DNA from: Nocardioides ferulae
GTDB taxonomy: Bacteria; Actinomycetota; Actinomycetes; Propionibacteriales; Nocardioidaceae
Reading direction: 5' to 3'
Length of the DNA: 64,000 nt
NCBI RefSeq assembly: GCF_003660455.1
Contig: NZ_QZVR01000026.1
Span: 1-64,000, forward strand
Within the stretch, counting starts at the first letter, position 1. Each line of letters starts with the position of its first letter. Shown piece after piece: positions 18,170 through 26,355 of the stretch. The notes under the pieces were generated by a model, which was not told the origin of the DNA, did not search any database, and worked only from the letters and a program-made list of their open reading frames with translations. Position numbers and translations under genes: made by a program.

Positions 18170-18220
18170 TCTCAACCCCGGCCCAGGCCAGCGTCGCCGG
18201 CTCGACGCATCGGTGCCGAC

Positions 18221-20773
18221 TCACTCGGTGGCGATCGCGCGCAGCACGTCGAGCCGGGCCGCCCGACGCGCCGGAAGCACGGCCGCCAGCACGCCGATCA
18301 CCAACGAGAGCCCGAGGAACCACGAGAGCTGCCCGACCGGCACGCTGATCACCTCCAGCCCCTCGTCGCGCACGGCGTACATCAGCGCCGCACCGAACCC
18401 GAGGCCCAGCAGCACGCCGAGCACGGCGCCCAGCAGCGAGATCACCACCGACTCCATCGTCACCATCCGGCGCAGCTGACCGCGGCTGAGCCCGATCGCG
18501 CGCAGCAGGCCCACCTCGCGGGTGCGCTCGATGATCGACAGGGCCAGCGTGTTGACGATGCCGAGCACGGCGATCACCAGCGCCAGACCGAGCAGCGCGT
18601 AGATCATCAGCAGCAGCCGGTCGATCGGCTCGCGCTGCTCCTCGGCGAAGCCGGCCTCGTCCTTGACCGTGACGATCGGCAGCTCCTCGACGATCCGGTC
18701 GAGACGGTCCTGCAGCCCCCGGGCGGCGCCGCCCGTCTCGGCGAAGACGATGAGGGCGTTGTCCTTGTCGGGGTAGCCGGCCTCGAGCAGGGTCCGGGGC
18801 GTGGTCAGGATGGGGAAGAACACCACCGGGTTGTCCTCGAAGACCCCGGCCACCTCCCATGCCTGCTCGCCGCCGGGCGTGTCGAGCTCGACGGTGTCGC
18901 CGACCGCGTAGCCCTCGTCCTCGGCCCACGACCGCTGCAGGAGCACGGTGCCCTCGCCGAGCCCGTCCGCCGACCCGTCGGTGACCTCGAGGCGCAGCGC
19001 ATCGAGGTCGTCGGCGCCCGTGGCCGCCACCCCTTGCTGGTCGCCGTCGCGGCGCGCGACGGAGAAGCGCTCGCGGACGACCTGGTCGACACCCTCGACC
19101 CGGGCGACCTGGTCGCCGATCGCCGGCGAGAACGAGCCACCGAAGACGTTGCTGACGATGTAGTCGCCGACGAAGTTCTCCTCGACCGACTTGTCGACGC
19201 TGGCCTTCGCCGAGTCGCCGACGATCGCCATGGTGCAGGCGAGCGCGAGTCCGATCATCAGCGCGGACGCCGTGGCGGTGGTGCGCCGCGGGTTGCGCAG
19301 CGAGTTCTGGCCGGCGAGATTTCCGACGCTGCCGAAGACACGGGCGTAGACGACCCGGGCCGCCACCAGGAACGGGCGGCTGATCACCGGGCTCGCCGAC
19401 GCGACCCCGAGCAGGATGCCCAGGACCCCGGCCCCGACGAACCAACCGGCGCGCGGAACGTCGACGAAGAGGCCGGCGAAGAGCGCGGCCGCGCCGAGCC
19501 CGAGGAGAGCCATCCCGAGCAGCAGCCGGCGGTGCAGTGAGGACTCCGGCATCGCGACGTCGTCGCGCAGCGCCTGGACCGGGGCGATCCGGCCGGTGCG
19601 TCGTGCCGGCAGCCAGGCGGCCACCATGGTGACCAGCACCCCGACGGCGTAGGCGGCGATCACGGTGCGCGGCGCGAAGACCAGCGACTGGCCGGACATG
19701 TCGAGCCCGAACTGGCCGAACAGGAAGCGCAGCCCGAAGGCCAGCAGGACGCCGAGCCCCAGGCCCACCGTGGAGCCCAGCAGCCCCAGCACGAAGGCCT
19801 CCAGCTGGACCGACCACACGACCTGGCGGCGCGAGGCCCCCAGCGCCCGCAGCAGCGCCAGCTCACGGCTGCGCTGGGCGACCAGGATCGAGAACGTGTT
19901 GACGATCAGGAACGCTCCCACCACCAGGGAGATGCCGGCGAAGATGAGCAGGAACGTGGTGAGGAAGCCCAGGTTGTCGATCAGTACGGTGGCCGACTCG
20001 TCGGCGGCCTCGTCGCCGGTGAGCGCCTCGAACCGCTCCGGCAGCACCTCGGCGACCCGCTCGCGCAGCTGCTCCTGGGAGACGCCGTCCTCGGCGGTCA
20101 CCCACAGGTCGTTGAATGCGTCCTCGCCACCGAGGAAGAGCTCCTGCGCGGTGGCGGTGTCGAAGAGGCTCAGTGTGGCCCCGTTCAGCGAGCCGCCCTC
20201 GGGGAAGTCGGCGATGCCGACCAGCGTCGGCTCCAGGCGCAGCGCGTCCTCGGCGCCGGAGGAGGTGATGATCGTGACGTCCTCGCCGAGCGCGTAGCCG
20301 GCCCGCTCGGCCGTGCGGTCGTCGAGCACGACCTCGCCGGGGCCCTGCGGTGGGCGGCCGTCGGCGATCTCCAGGCCGGTCAGCCCGTGCCCGGCCGGAG
20401 CGTCGGTCCAGTTGCCGCCGAGGGCGGGCGGGCCGAGGCCACCGACGACCTTGTTGTCCTTGTCGATGACGAAGACGCCGATGGCCGACACGTTTCCGTC
20501 GACCCGGGCCGCGCCGGGCACCTCGGCGAGCTCCCGCACCAGCGTGGCGGGGATGGTCTCGGTGGAGACCTCTTGGTCCTCGGCCGACGCGGCCTCGGGC
20601 CGCACCACGACGTCGCCGACGACCGAGGCGAACAGCGCGGTGAAGCTGCGGTTCATCGTGTCGGAGAAGACCAGGGTGCCGGCCACGAACGCGACGCCGA
20701 GCACGATCGCGAACGTGCTCATCAAGAGGCGCAGCTTGCGCCCGAGCAGGCTCTTGAGGGCGGTGCGGATCAT
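18221..20773 (-). CDS. ABC transporter permease with two FtsX domains (MacB-like)
   Basis: The 850-residue protein starts with a transmembrane helix (about residues 17-38), then a large extracytoplasmic MacB-type domain. A first FtsX block of three helices follows (about 255-400, with ALLRALGASRRQV), then a second extracytoplasmic domain and a second FtsX block (about 720-850, with GLLRAIGLSRGQL). This duplicated layout is typical of the actinobacterial permeases that pair with a LolD-like ATPase to export lipids, peptides or drugs, or to control hydrolases. The substrate is unknown. ATG 20773 overlaps the ATPase stop by 4 bases. Confidence 0.85.
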   Translation of the reverse strand: MIRTALKSLLGRKLRLLMSTFAIVLGVAFVAGTLVFSDTMNRSFTALFASVVGDVVVRPEAASAEDQEVSTETIPATLVRELAEVPGAARVDGNVSAIGVFVIDKDNKVVGGLGPPALGGNWTDAPAGHGLTGLEIADGRPPQGPGEVVLDDRTAERAGYALGEDVTIITSSGAEDALRLEPTLVGIADFPEGGSLNGATLSLFDTATAQELFLGGEDAFNDLWVTAEDGVSQEQLRERVAEVLPERFEALTGDEAADESATVLIDNLGFLTTFLLIFAGISLVVGAFLIVNTFSILVAQRSRELALLRALGASRRQVVWSVQLEAFVLGLLGSTVGLGLGVLLAFGLRFLFGQFGLDMSGQSLVFAPRTVIAAYAVGVLVTMVAAWLPARRTGRIAPVQALRDDVAMPESSLHRRLLLGMALLGLGAAALFAGLFVDVPRAGWFVGAGVLGILLGVASASPVISRPFLVAARVVYARVFGSVGNLAGQNSLRNPRRTTATASALMIGLALACTMAIVGDSAKASVDKSVEENFVGDYIVSNVFGGSFSPAIGDQVARVEGVDQVVRERFSVARRDGDQQGVAATGADDLDALRLEVTDGSADGLGEGTVLLQRSWAEDEGYAVGDTVELDTPGGEQAWEVAGVFEDNPVVFFPILTTPRTLLEAGYPDKDNALIVFAETGGAARGLQDRLDRIVEELPIVTVKDEAGFAEEQREPIDRLLLMIYALLGLALVIAVLGIVNTLALSIIERTREVGLLRAIGLSRGQLRRMVTMESVVISLLGAVLGVLLGLGFGAALMYAVRDEGLEVISVPVGQLSWFLGLSLVIGVLAAVLPARRAARLDVLRAIATE

Positions 20774-21540
20774 CGGTGCACCGGCCCGACTGCGCCCGGG
20801 TCGCTCATCCGGGCCATGGTCTCCAGCACCTGCTCGCGCGTGGGGTGCGTCAGCTCGTCGACGACCTTGCCGTCGGCGAGGAAGACGACGCGGTCGGTGT
20901 AGGAGGCCGCGACGGGGTCGTGGGTGACCATGACCACGGTCTGCCCGTGCTGGTCGACGGCGCTGCGCAGCAGGTCGAGCACCTCGGCGCCGGAGCGGGA
21001 GTCGAGGTTGCCGGTGGGCTCGTCGGCGAACACGATGCGCGGCCGGCTGACCAGCGCCCGGGCCACCGCCACCCGCTGCTGCTGACCGCCGGAGAGCTCG
21101 CTGGGCTTGTGGTCGAGCCGGTCGCCGAGCCCGACGGTGGCGATCACGGTGTCGTACCACTCCGGGTCCGGCTTGCGACCGGCGATCGAGAGCGGCAGCA
21201 GGATGTTCTCCTTGGCGGTGAGTGTCGGCACCAGGTTGAACGACTGGAAGACGAAGCCGACCTCGTCGCGGCGCAGCCGGGTCAGCGCCTTGTCCTTGAG
21301 CGTGGTGAGGTCGGCGTCGCCGATGAACACCGAGCCGGAGTCGCCGGTGTCGAGCGCGGCGCAGCAGTGCATCAGCGTCGACTTGCCCGAGCCGCTAGGC
21401 CCCATCACCGCGGTGAACTGGCGGGCGTGCAGGTCGAGCGTGACGTCGTCGAGGGCCCGGACCAGCGCCTGCCCGGTGCCGTAGGTCTTGGTGAGGTGGA
21501 CGACGCGCGCCGCAGGGGCGGCGGTGGGGGTGACCGTCAT
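20770..21540 (-). CDS. ABC transporter ATP-binding protein (LolD/MacB type)
   Basis: The 256-residue ATPase has Walker A GPSGSGKST (about residue 45), Q-loop FQSFNLVP, signature LSGGQQQRVAVARAL and Walker B IVFADEPTGNLD, with the H-loop in VTHDPVAA. The TGNLD form is typical of the LolD/FtsE/MacB group that works with FtsX-fold permeases. ATG 21540 begins MTVTPTAAPAARVVHLTK. It precedes and overlaps the permease gene, forming a two-gene exporter operon. Confidence 0.9.
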   Translation of the reverse strand: MTVTPTAAPAARVVHLTKTYGTGQALVRALDDVTLDLHARQFTAVMGPSGSGKSTLMHCCAALDTGDSGSVFIGDADLTTLKDKALTRLRRDEVGFVFQSFNLVPTLTAKENILLPLSIAGRKPDPEWYDTVIATVGLGDRLDHKPSELSGGQQQRVAVARALVSRPRIVFADEPTGNLDSRSGAEVLDLLRSAVDQHGQTVVMVTHDPVAASYTDRVVFLADGKVVDELTHPTREQVLETMARMSDPGAVGPVHR

Positions 21541-21636
21541 GGCTCTACCCTGTCGGCTGCGGCTCCGCCCCGCCACCGGGTTGACCCCGAGCCGGCCCTG
21601 AGAGCGTCCCGGACCCGGACTCGCCCGACCAGGCGA

Positions 21637-21652
21637 TCGAACATGTGTTCGA
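21637..21652. promoter_or_regulatory. LexA (SOS) box upstream of the AlkB homologue
   Basis: TCGAACATGTGTTCGA is a perfect 16-base palindrome matching the actinobacterial LexA consensus TCGAAC-N4-GTTCGA at every fixed position. It is 21 bases upstream of the ATG at 21674 and about 96 bases from the divergent ABC ATPase start. The alkylation-repair gene beside it makes SOS control very plausible. Confidence 0.85.
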
Positions 21653-21673
21653 GCCCGTCGTACAGTGGTCGCC

Positions 21674-22288
21674 ATGGACTTCCAGTCGACGCTCTTCGAG
21701 ACGCCGGCCGCCGGGCTGACCGACTTCACCGCGCTCGAGCGGCGGGTGCTGACGCGCGGCGCCTGGGTCGACGTGCTGCGCACCTGGGTGCCGCGGGCCG
21801 ACGAGGTGTTCGCCGCGCTGGTCTCCGAGGTGCCGTGGCGGGCCGAGCGTCGCGAGATGTACGACCGGGTGGTCGACGTGCCGCGCCTGGTGCACACCTA
21901 CCTGGGCGGGCAGCCGCTCCCCCATCCGGTGCTCACCGAGGCCCGCGAGGCGCTCGGCGACCACTACGAGCCCGAGCTCGGCGAGCGCTTCGTCACCGCC
22001 GGCTGCTGCTACTACCGCGACGGCAACGACTCCGTCGCCTGGCACGGCGACCGCGTCGGCCGGGCCCGGTCGCACGACACCATGGTCGCGATCGTCTCCT
22101 TCGGCGATCCGCGCCGGCTCTGCCTGCGGCCCCGCGGCGGCGGCGAGTCGATCGCGATCGAGATGGGCCACGGCGACCTGGTGGTGATGGGCGGCTCGTG
22201 CCAGCGCACCTGGGAGCACGCGGTGCCCAAGGTCGCCGCGGCGGGGCCGCGGATCTCGGTGCAGTTCCGGCCGCGCAACGTGTTCTAG
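21674..22288 (+). CDS. AlkB-like 2-oxoglutarate/Fe(II) dioxygenase
   Basis: This is a roughly 204-residue AlkB homologue that would oxidatively demethylate alkylated bases. The iron ligands are recognisable in WHGDRVG (HxD) and in the later WEHAVPK His. The 2-oxoglutarate-binding Arg lies in RISVQFRPR, and CCYYRDGNDSVAWH is the typical pre-active-site strand. ATG 21674 is chosen. A GTG at 21665 would add three residues. A consensus LexA box directly upstream places it in the DNA-damage response. Confidence 0.85.
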   Translation: MDFQSTLFETPAAGLTDFTALERRVLTRGAWVDVLRTWVPRADEVFAALVSEVPWRAERREMYDRVVDVPRLVHTYLGGQPLPHPVLTEAREALGDHYEPELGERFVTAGCCYYRDGNDSVAWHGDRVGRARSHDTMVAIVSFGDPRRLCLRPRGGGESIAIEMGHGDLVVMGGSCQRTWEHAVPKVAAAGPRISVQFRPRNVF

Positions 22289-22352
22289 CCGGGACGCCCG
22301 AGGCACGAGGTCGCGACCGGCGTGTCGAGACCGGGACGCCCGAAGCACGAGG
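22289..22352 (+). repeat. Two-copy 22-bp direct repeat upstream of katE
   Basis: The unit at 22289-22310, beginning CCGGGACGCCCGAGGCACG, recurs at 22331-22352 with one mismatch, 42 bases apart (four helical turns). It lies between the alkB-like stop and the catalase start, about 80 bases before the latter. It could be a regulator-binding pair, a transcription end signal or a repeat remnant. Confidence 0.5.
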
Positions 22353-22429
22353 GCGGACCAGGACCGGTGAGACGGCCCTCGATGGGCACCGGGGAGGAGC
22401 ACGTCCACCGAAGCCCGTAGGGGGAGCAC

Positions 22430-24712
22430 ATGGACCCGAAGAAGCCCGTCGAGGCAGTCAAGGAGGCCGCGCAGACCGCGGCCGCGAAGGCCCAGGAGAT
22501 GATGGGCGTGAAGATCCCCGGCACGCCCGGCAGCGCACCCGCACCGCTGGAGGAGCCGACGGCGCCGAAGCCGCCGCTGCCGCCCAAGGCCGACCAGGGC
22601 ACGCCCGACCAGCGCACCGCCACCGGCGCGAAGGTCGGTGCCAAGCCGACCGACGCCGGGCAGCAGGGCGCCTATCTCACCACCGCCACCGGCACCCGCG
22701 TCCGCGACAGCGACCACTCGCTGAAGGCCGGATCGCGTGGCCCGACGCTGCTGCAGGACCACCACCTGCGCGAGAAGATCACCCACTTCGACCACGAGCG
22801 CATCCCGGAGCGGGTCGTCCACGCCCGCGGCGCCGGCGCGCACGGCGTGTTCGAGGGCTACGGCACCGCCGACGACATCACGATCGCGGGCTTCCTGAAG
22901 AAGGGCGTGACCACACCGGTCTTCACCCGCTTCTCGACGGTGCTCGGCTCGCGGGGGTCGGCCGACACCGTGCGCGACACCCGGGGGTTCGCGACGAAGT
23001 TCTACACCGACGAGGGCAACTTCGACCTGGTCGGCAACAACATCCCGGTGTTCTTCATCCAGGACGGCATCAAGTTCCCCGACGTCGTCCACGCCGGCAA
23101 GCCGCACCCCGACCGCGAGATCCCGCAGGCCCAGAGCGCGCACGACACGTTCTGGGACTTCGTCTCACTGCACACCGAGGCCCAGCACCACACCATGTGG
23201 AACATGTCCGACCGCGGCATCCCCCGCTCCTACCGGATGATGGAGGGCTTCGGCGTCCACACCTTCCGGCTGGTCAACGCCGAGGGCGGCACGGTGCTGG
23301 TGAAGTTCCACTGGAAGCCGAAGCTCGGCGTGCACTCCCTCACCTGGGAGGAGGCCCAGCTGCTGGGTGGGCTCGACCCCGACTTCCACCGCCGCGACCT
23401 CTACGACGCGATCGAGGCCGGCGCGTTCCCGCAGTGGGAGCTGGGGGTCCAGGTCTTCGAGGACACCCCCGAGCAGACCTTCCAGGGCATCGACCTCCTC
23501 GACCCGACCAAGATCGTGCCGGAGGAGCTCGCCCCGGTGCAGCCGGTCGGGCTGCTCACGCTCAACGCCAACCCCACCAACTTCTTCGCCGAGACCGAGC
23601 AGGTCGCCTTCCACGTCGGTCACCTGCCTCCCGGCATCGACGTCACCGACGACCCGCTGCTGCAGACCCGGCTGTTCTCCTACGTCGACACCCAGCTGAC
23701 CCGGCTCGGCGGCCCCAACTACAACCAGATCCCGGTGAACCGGCCGCACGCGCCGGTCAACGACATGTTCCGCGACGGCTTCCACCAGCACGCGGTGCAC
23801 GGCGGGGTCGCACCGTACAAGCCGAACTCGCTCGACGGCGGCTGCCCGTTCTTCGCGGGCGCCGGCGACGAGGCGGTCAGCGCGATGGCGGACACCCCCG
23901 TGCGCGTCGCGGAGGCGGTCAAGGAGCGGGCCAACCCGGCGTCCTTCGACGACCACTACAGCCAGACCCGCCAGTTCTGGCTGAGCATGAGCCCGGTCGA
24001 GAAGGAGCACATCATCCGGGCCTACACCTTCGAGCTCGGCAAGTGCTACGAGCAGGCCGTCAAGGAGCGCCAGCTGCAGTGCCTGGCCAACATCGACCCG
24101 GTGCTCTGCTCCGAGGTGGCGACCGGGCTCGGCCTGCCCGCGCCGGAGCCCACCGTGCCGCTCGTCGACCTCGACCCGAGCCCGGCGCTCTCGCAGGTCG
24201 GCAAGCCCTTCCCGCCCGACGGCCGGATGGTCGGCATCGTGGTCGACCCCGACGGCGACCTGACCGGCGTCGACGCGCTGCGCAGCACCATCGACGCGGC
24301 CGGCCTGGTCCCGCTGCTCATCGCACCGCACGGCGGGATGGTCGACGGCATGCCCGTGCAGCGCACGTTCGCCACCGCCCGGTCGGTCGAGTTCGACGTG
24401 CTGCTGGTCGCGGGGGCGCCAGCCCCCGCTCCCGACGCCCTGCCGCACCGCGACGCGAAGGGCGGCGCCGCGACCGGGGAGGGGGCGACGCCGCTCGACC
24501 CGCGGGTCGACCTGCTGCTCGACGAGTGCTACCGCCACTGCAAGGTGGTCGGCGCCTGGGGCGACGGCGTCCGGGCGCTGACGGAGGCCGGGCTGCTGGG
24601 CGGCTCGCCCGGGGTCGTCACCGGCGACGACCCGGCGACGGTGTTCGCCCAGGTGAGCGAGCAAATGGCGCTGCACCGGGTGTGGGAGCGGTTCCCGGTC
24701 TCGGTCGCGTGA
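22430..24712 (+). CDS. katE: Large-subunit catalase (HPII type) with DJ-1/PfpI-like C-terminal domain
   Basis: The 760-residue clade 2 catalase decomposes hydrogen peroxide. The distal His is in RVVHARG (about residue 127), the distal Asn in GNNIPVFF (about 200), and the proximal haem Tyr in RLFSYVDTQLTRLG. The core ends near residue 560. A flavodoxin/DJ-1-like domain follows (GRMVGIVVDPDGDLTG to the end), as in E. coli HPII. A Pro/Ala-rich N-terminal extension of about 80 residues is also typical of large catalases. ATG 22430 is preceded by GGGGAG. Confidence 0.93.
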   Translation: MDPKKPVEAVKEAAQTAAAKAQEMMGVKIPGTPGSAPAPLEEPTAPKPPLPPKADQGTPDQRTATGAKVGAKPTDAGQQGAYLTTATGTRVRDSDHSLKAGSRGPTLLQDHHLREKITHFDHERIPERVVHARGAGAHGVFEGYGTADDITIAGFLKKGVTTPVFTRFSTVLGSRGSADTVRDTRGFATKFYTDEGNFDLVGNNIPVFFIQDGIKFPDVVHAGKPHPDREIPQAQSAHDTFWDFVSLHTEAQHHTMWNMSDRGIPRSYRMMEGFGVHTFRLVNAEGGTVLVKFHWKPKLGVHSLTWEEAQLLGGLDPDFHRRDLYDAIEAGAFPQWELGVQVFEDTPEQTFQGIDLLDPTKIVPEELAPVQPVGLLTLNANPTNFFAETEQVAFHVGHLPPGIDVTDDPLLQTRLFSYVDTQLTRLGGPNYNQIPVNRPHAPVNDMFRDGFHQHAVHGGVAPYKPNSLDGGCPFFAGAGDEAVSAMADTPVRVAEAVKERANPASFDDHYSQTRQFWLSMSPVEKEHIIRAYTFELGKCYEQAVKERQLQCLANIDPVLCSEVATGLGLPAPEPTVPLVDLDPSPALSQVGKPFPPDGRMVGIVVDPDGDLTGVDALRSTIDAAGLVPLLIAPHGGMVDGMPVQRTFATARSVEFDVLLVAGAPAPAPDALPHRDAKGGAATGEGATPLDPRVDLLLDECYRHCKVVGAWGDGVRALTEAGLLGGSPGVVTGDDPATVFAQVSEQMALHRVWERFPVSVA

Positions 24713-24764
24713 CCTCGGCGCCCGGCCCGTTTCCCCGTGGAACGGGCCGGGTACCGGCCCGCCC

Positions 24765-25712
24765 ATGAGCACCGATCCCCAGGTCCTGCTGGTCACCGGC
24801 GCCTCGAGCGGCATCGGGCGCGCCACGGCGCTGCGCGCGGCCGCGGCCGGCGACCACGTGGTGCTGGTCGCCCGCGGCGAGGTGTCGTTGAAGGAGGTCG
24901 CCGACGAGTGCGAGCTCGCCGGGGCGGCCTCGACGACCGTGCTGCCCACCGACGTCGGCGACGACGCCGCCGTCGAGCGGTGCATCGCCGAGACCCTGGA
25001 GCGCTTCGGCCGCATCGACGCGGTCGTCAACGCGGCCGGGGTGGTGGCCTACGGACGCACCGAGGAGGTGCCGGCCCCGGTCTTCGACGGGGTGCTGCGC
25101 ACCAACCTGCTGGGGTCGGCCAACATCGCCCGCCACGTGCTGCCGGTGCTGCGCCGGCAGGGCCGCGGCACGCTGCTGCTGGTCGGCTCGGTGGTCGGCC
25201 ACGTCAACGTGCCCTCGATGAGCCCCTACGTCGTCAGCAAGTGGGGGGTGCGCTCGCTGGCGCGCCAGCTGGTGCTGGAGAACCGCGACCTCGACGACGT
25301 GCACATCGGCTACGTCGCCCCCGGCGGCGTCGACACCCCGATCTACCAGCAGGCCGGCAACTACGCCGGTTTCGTGGGCCGCCCGCCGCCGCCGGTGGCC
25401 TCGCCCGAGCGGATCGCCCGGCAGATCCTCAACCGGATCGAGCACCCCTGGCTGCGCGCCCAGCTCACGCTGACCAACGACGTGCTGCGGTTCGGCTTCA
25501 GCGCCCTGCCCTGGGTCTACGACCGGATCGTCGGCCCGATCTTCCCCGTGGGCGCCACCGACCTCGGCCGGCCGGTCGAGCCGACCGAGGGCAACGTGCT
25601 GGTCTCCCAGGAGACCGGCAACGCGCTGACCGGAGACCCGGGCAACGCGCTGGTCGGCATCGCCCGCAACCTGGCCCGCCGGGTCACCGGCGGCGACCAG
25701 CCGCGGCACTGA
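24765..25712 (+). CDS. Short-chain dehydrogenase/reductase
   Basis: The 315-residue SDR has the NAD(P) loop TGASSGIG at residues 12-19, the NAAG motif (about 90), the catalytic Ser in VGSVVG and the YxxxK pair in SPYVVSKWG. Beyond the usual 250-residue core it has a C-terminal extension of about 65 residues. Its hydrophobic ALPWVYDRIVGPIFPVG may touch the membrane. The substrate cannot be assigned. It follows katE by 52 bases and may be co-transcribed. Confidence 0.85.
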   Translation: MSTDPQVLLVTGASSGIGRATALRAAAAGDHVVLVARGEVSLKEVADECELAGAASTTVLPTDVGDDAAVERCIAETLERFGRIDAVVNAAGVVAYGRTEEVPAPVFDGVLRTNLLGSANIARHVLPVLRRQGRGTLLLVGSVVGHVNVPSMSPYVVSKWGVRSLARQLVLENRDLDDVHIGYVAPGGVDTPIYQQAGNYAGFVGRPPPPVASPERIARQILNRIEHPWLRAQLTLTNDVLRFGFSALPWVYDRIVGPIFPVGATDLGRPVEPTEGNVLVSQETGNALTGDPGNALVGIARNLARRVTGGDQPRH

Positions 25713-25734
25713 ACCGTGCGGGACGGCGTACCGG

Positions 25735-26298
25735 TCAGAAGCTGACCTGCGGCGCCTGGTCGTGCCCCTCGGGGGCGTCGTAGAACTCGCGCTTGTGCAC
25801 GCTGGCCATGCCGGTGAGGAACATCCACGGGATGGTCTGGGTGAGCTTGTTCAGCGTCGCGACCGCGTCGTTGTAGTACTGCCGGGCGAACGCGATCTGG
25901 TCCTCGGTCTCGGCGAGCTGCTTCTGCAGCTGCATGAAGTTCTGGTTGGCCTTGAGGTCGGGGTAGGCCTCGGCGACCGCGTTCAGCCGGACCAGGGCCT
26001 GCTGCATCTCGGCGTCCGCGGCCGCCTTGGCCGGGACGTCGTCGCCCTTCGCGGCCGAGGCCAGCCCGGCCCGGGCGCGGGTCACCTCGTCGAAGACGCC
26101 CTTCTCGTGCGCGGCGTACCCCTTCACGGTCTCGACCAGGTTGGGGATCAGGTCCGCGCGACGGGTGAGCTGGACGTCGATGCCGCCCAGCGCCTCCTGC
26201 GCCCCGATGTCGGTGGTGCGCAGCTTGTTGAAGCCGACGATGACGAAGCCCACCAGGGCGACGAGCACCACCACCACGACGATGATCGCGATCAGCAT
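25735..26298 (-). CDS. LemA family protein
   Basis: The 187-residue protein has an N-terminal transmembrane helix (residues 2-24) followed by the LemA alpha-helical domain. Conserved segments are GGIDVQLTRRADLIPNLVETVKGYAAHE, YPDLKANQNFMQLQ and ARQYYNDAVATLN. LemA proteins are membrane-anchored helical bundles of unclear biochemical role, often next to DUF2207 proteins as here. It follows the DUF2207 gene by 57 bases in the same direction. Confidence 0.9.
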   Translation of the reverse strand: MLIAIIVVVVVLVALVGFVIVGFNKLRTTDIGAQEALGGIDVQLTRRADLIPNLVETVKGYAAHEKGVFDEVTRARAGLASAAKGDDVPAKAAADAEMQQALVRLNAVAEAYPDLKANQNFMQLQKQLAETEDQIAFARQYYNDAVATLNKLTQTIPWMFLTGMASVHKREFYDAPEGHDQAPQVSF

Positions 26299-26355
26299 GG
26301 ATCAGTCCTTCTCTGTTGGGTCTGCTGGGAGTGTGTCAGTTCAGGCGCGGGGAGG

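Noticed and set aside
20776..24768. Open frame of about 1330 codons on the plus strand across the ABC, alkB and katE region
   Set aside because: It covers recognisable genes in other frames and has no family features of its own.
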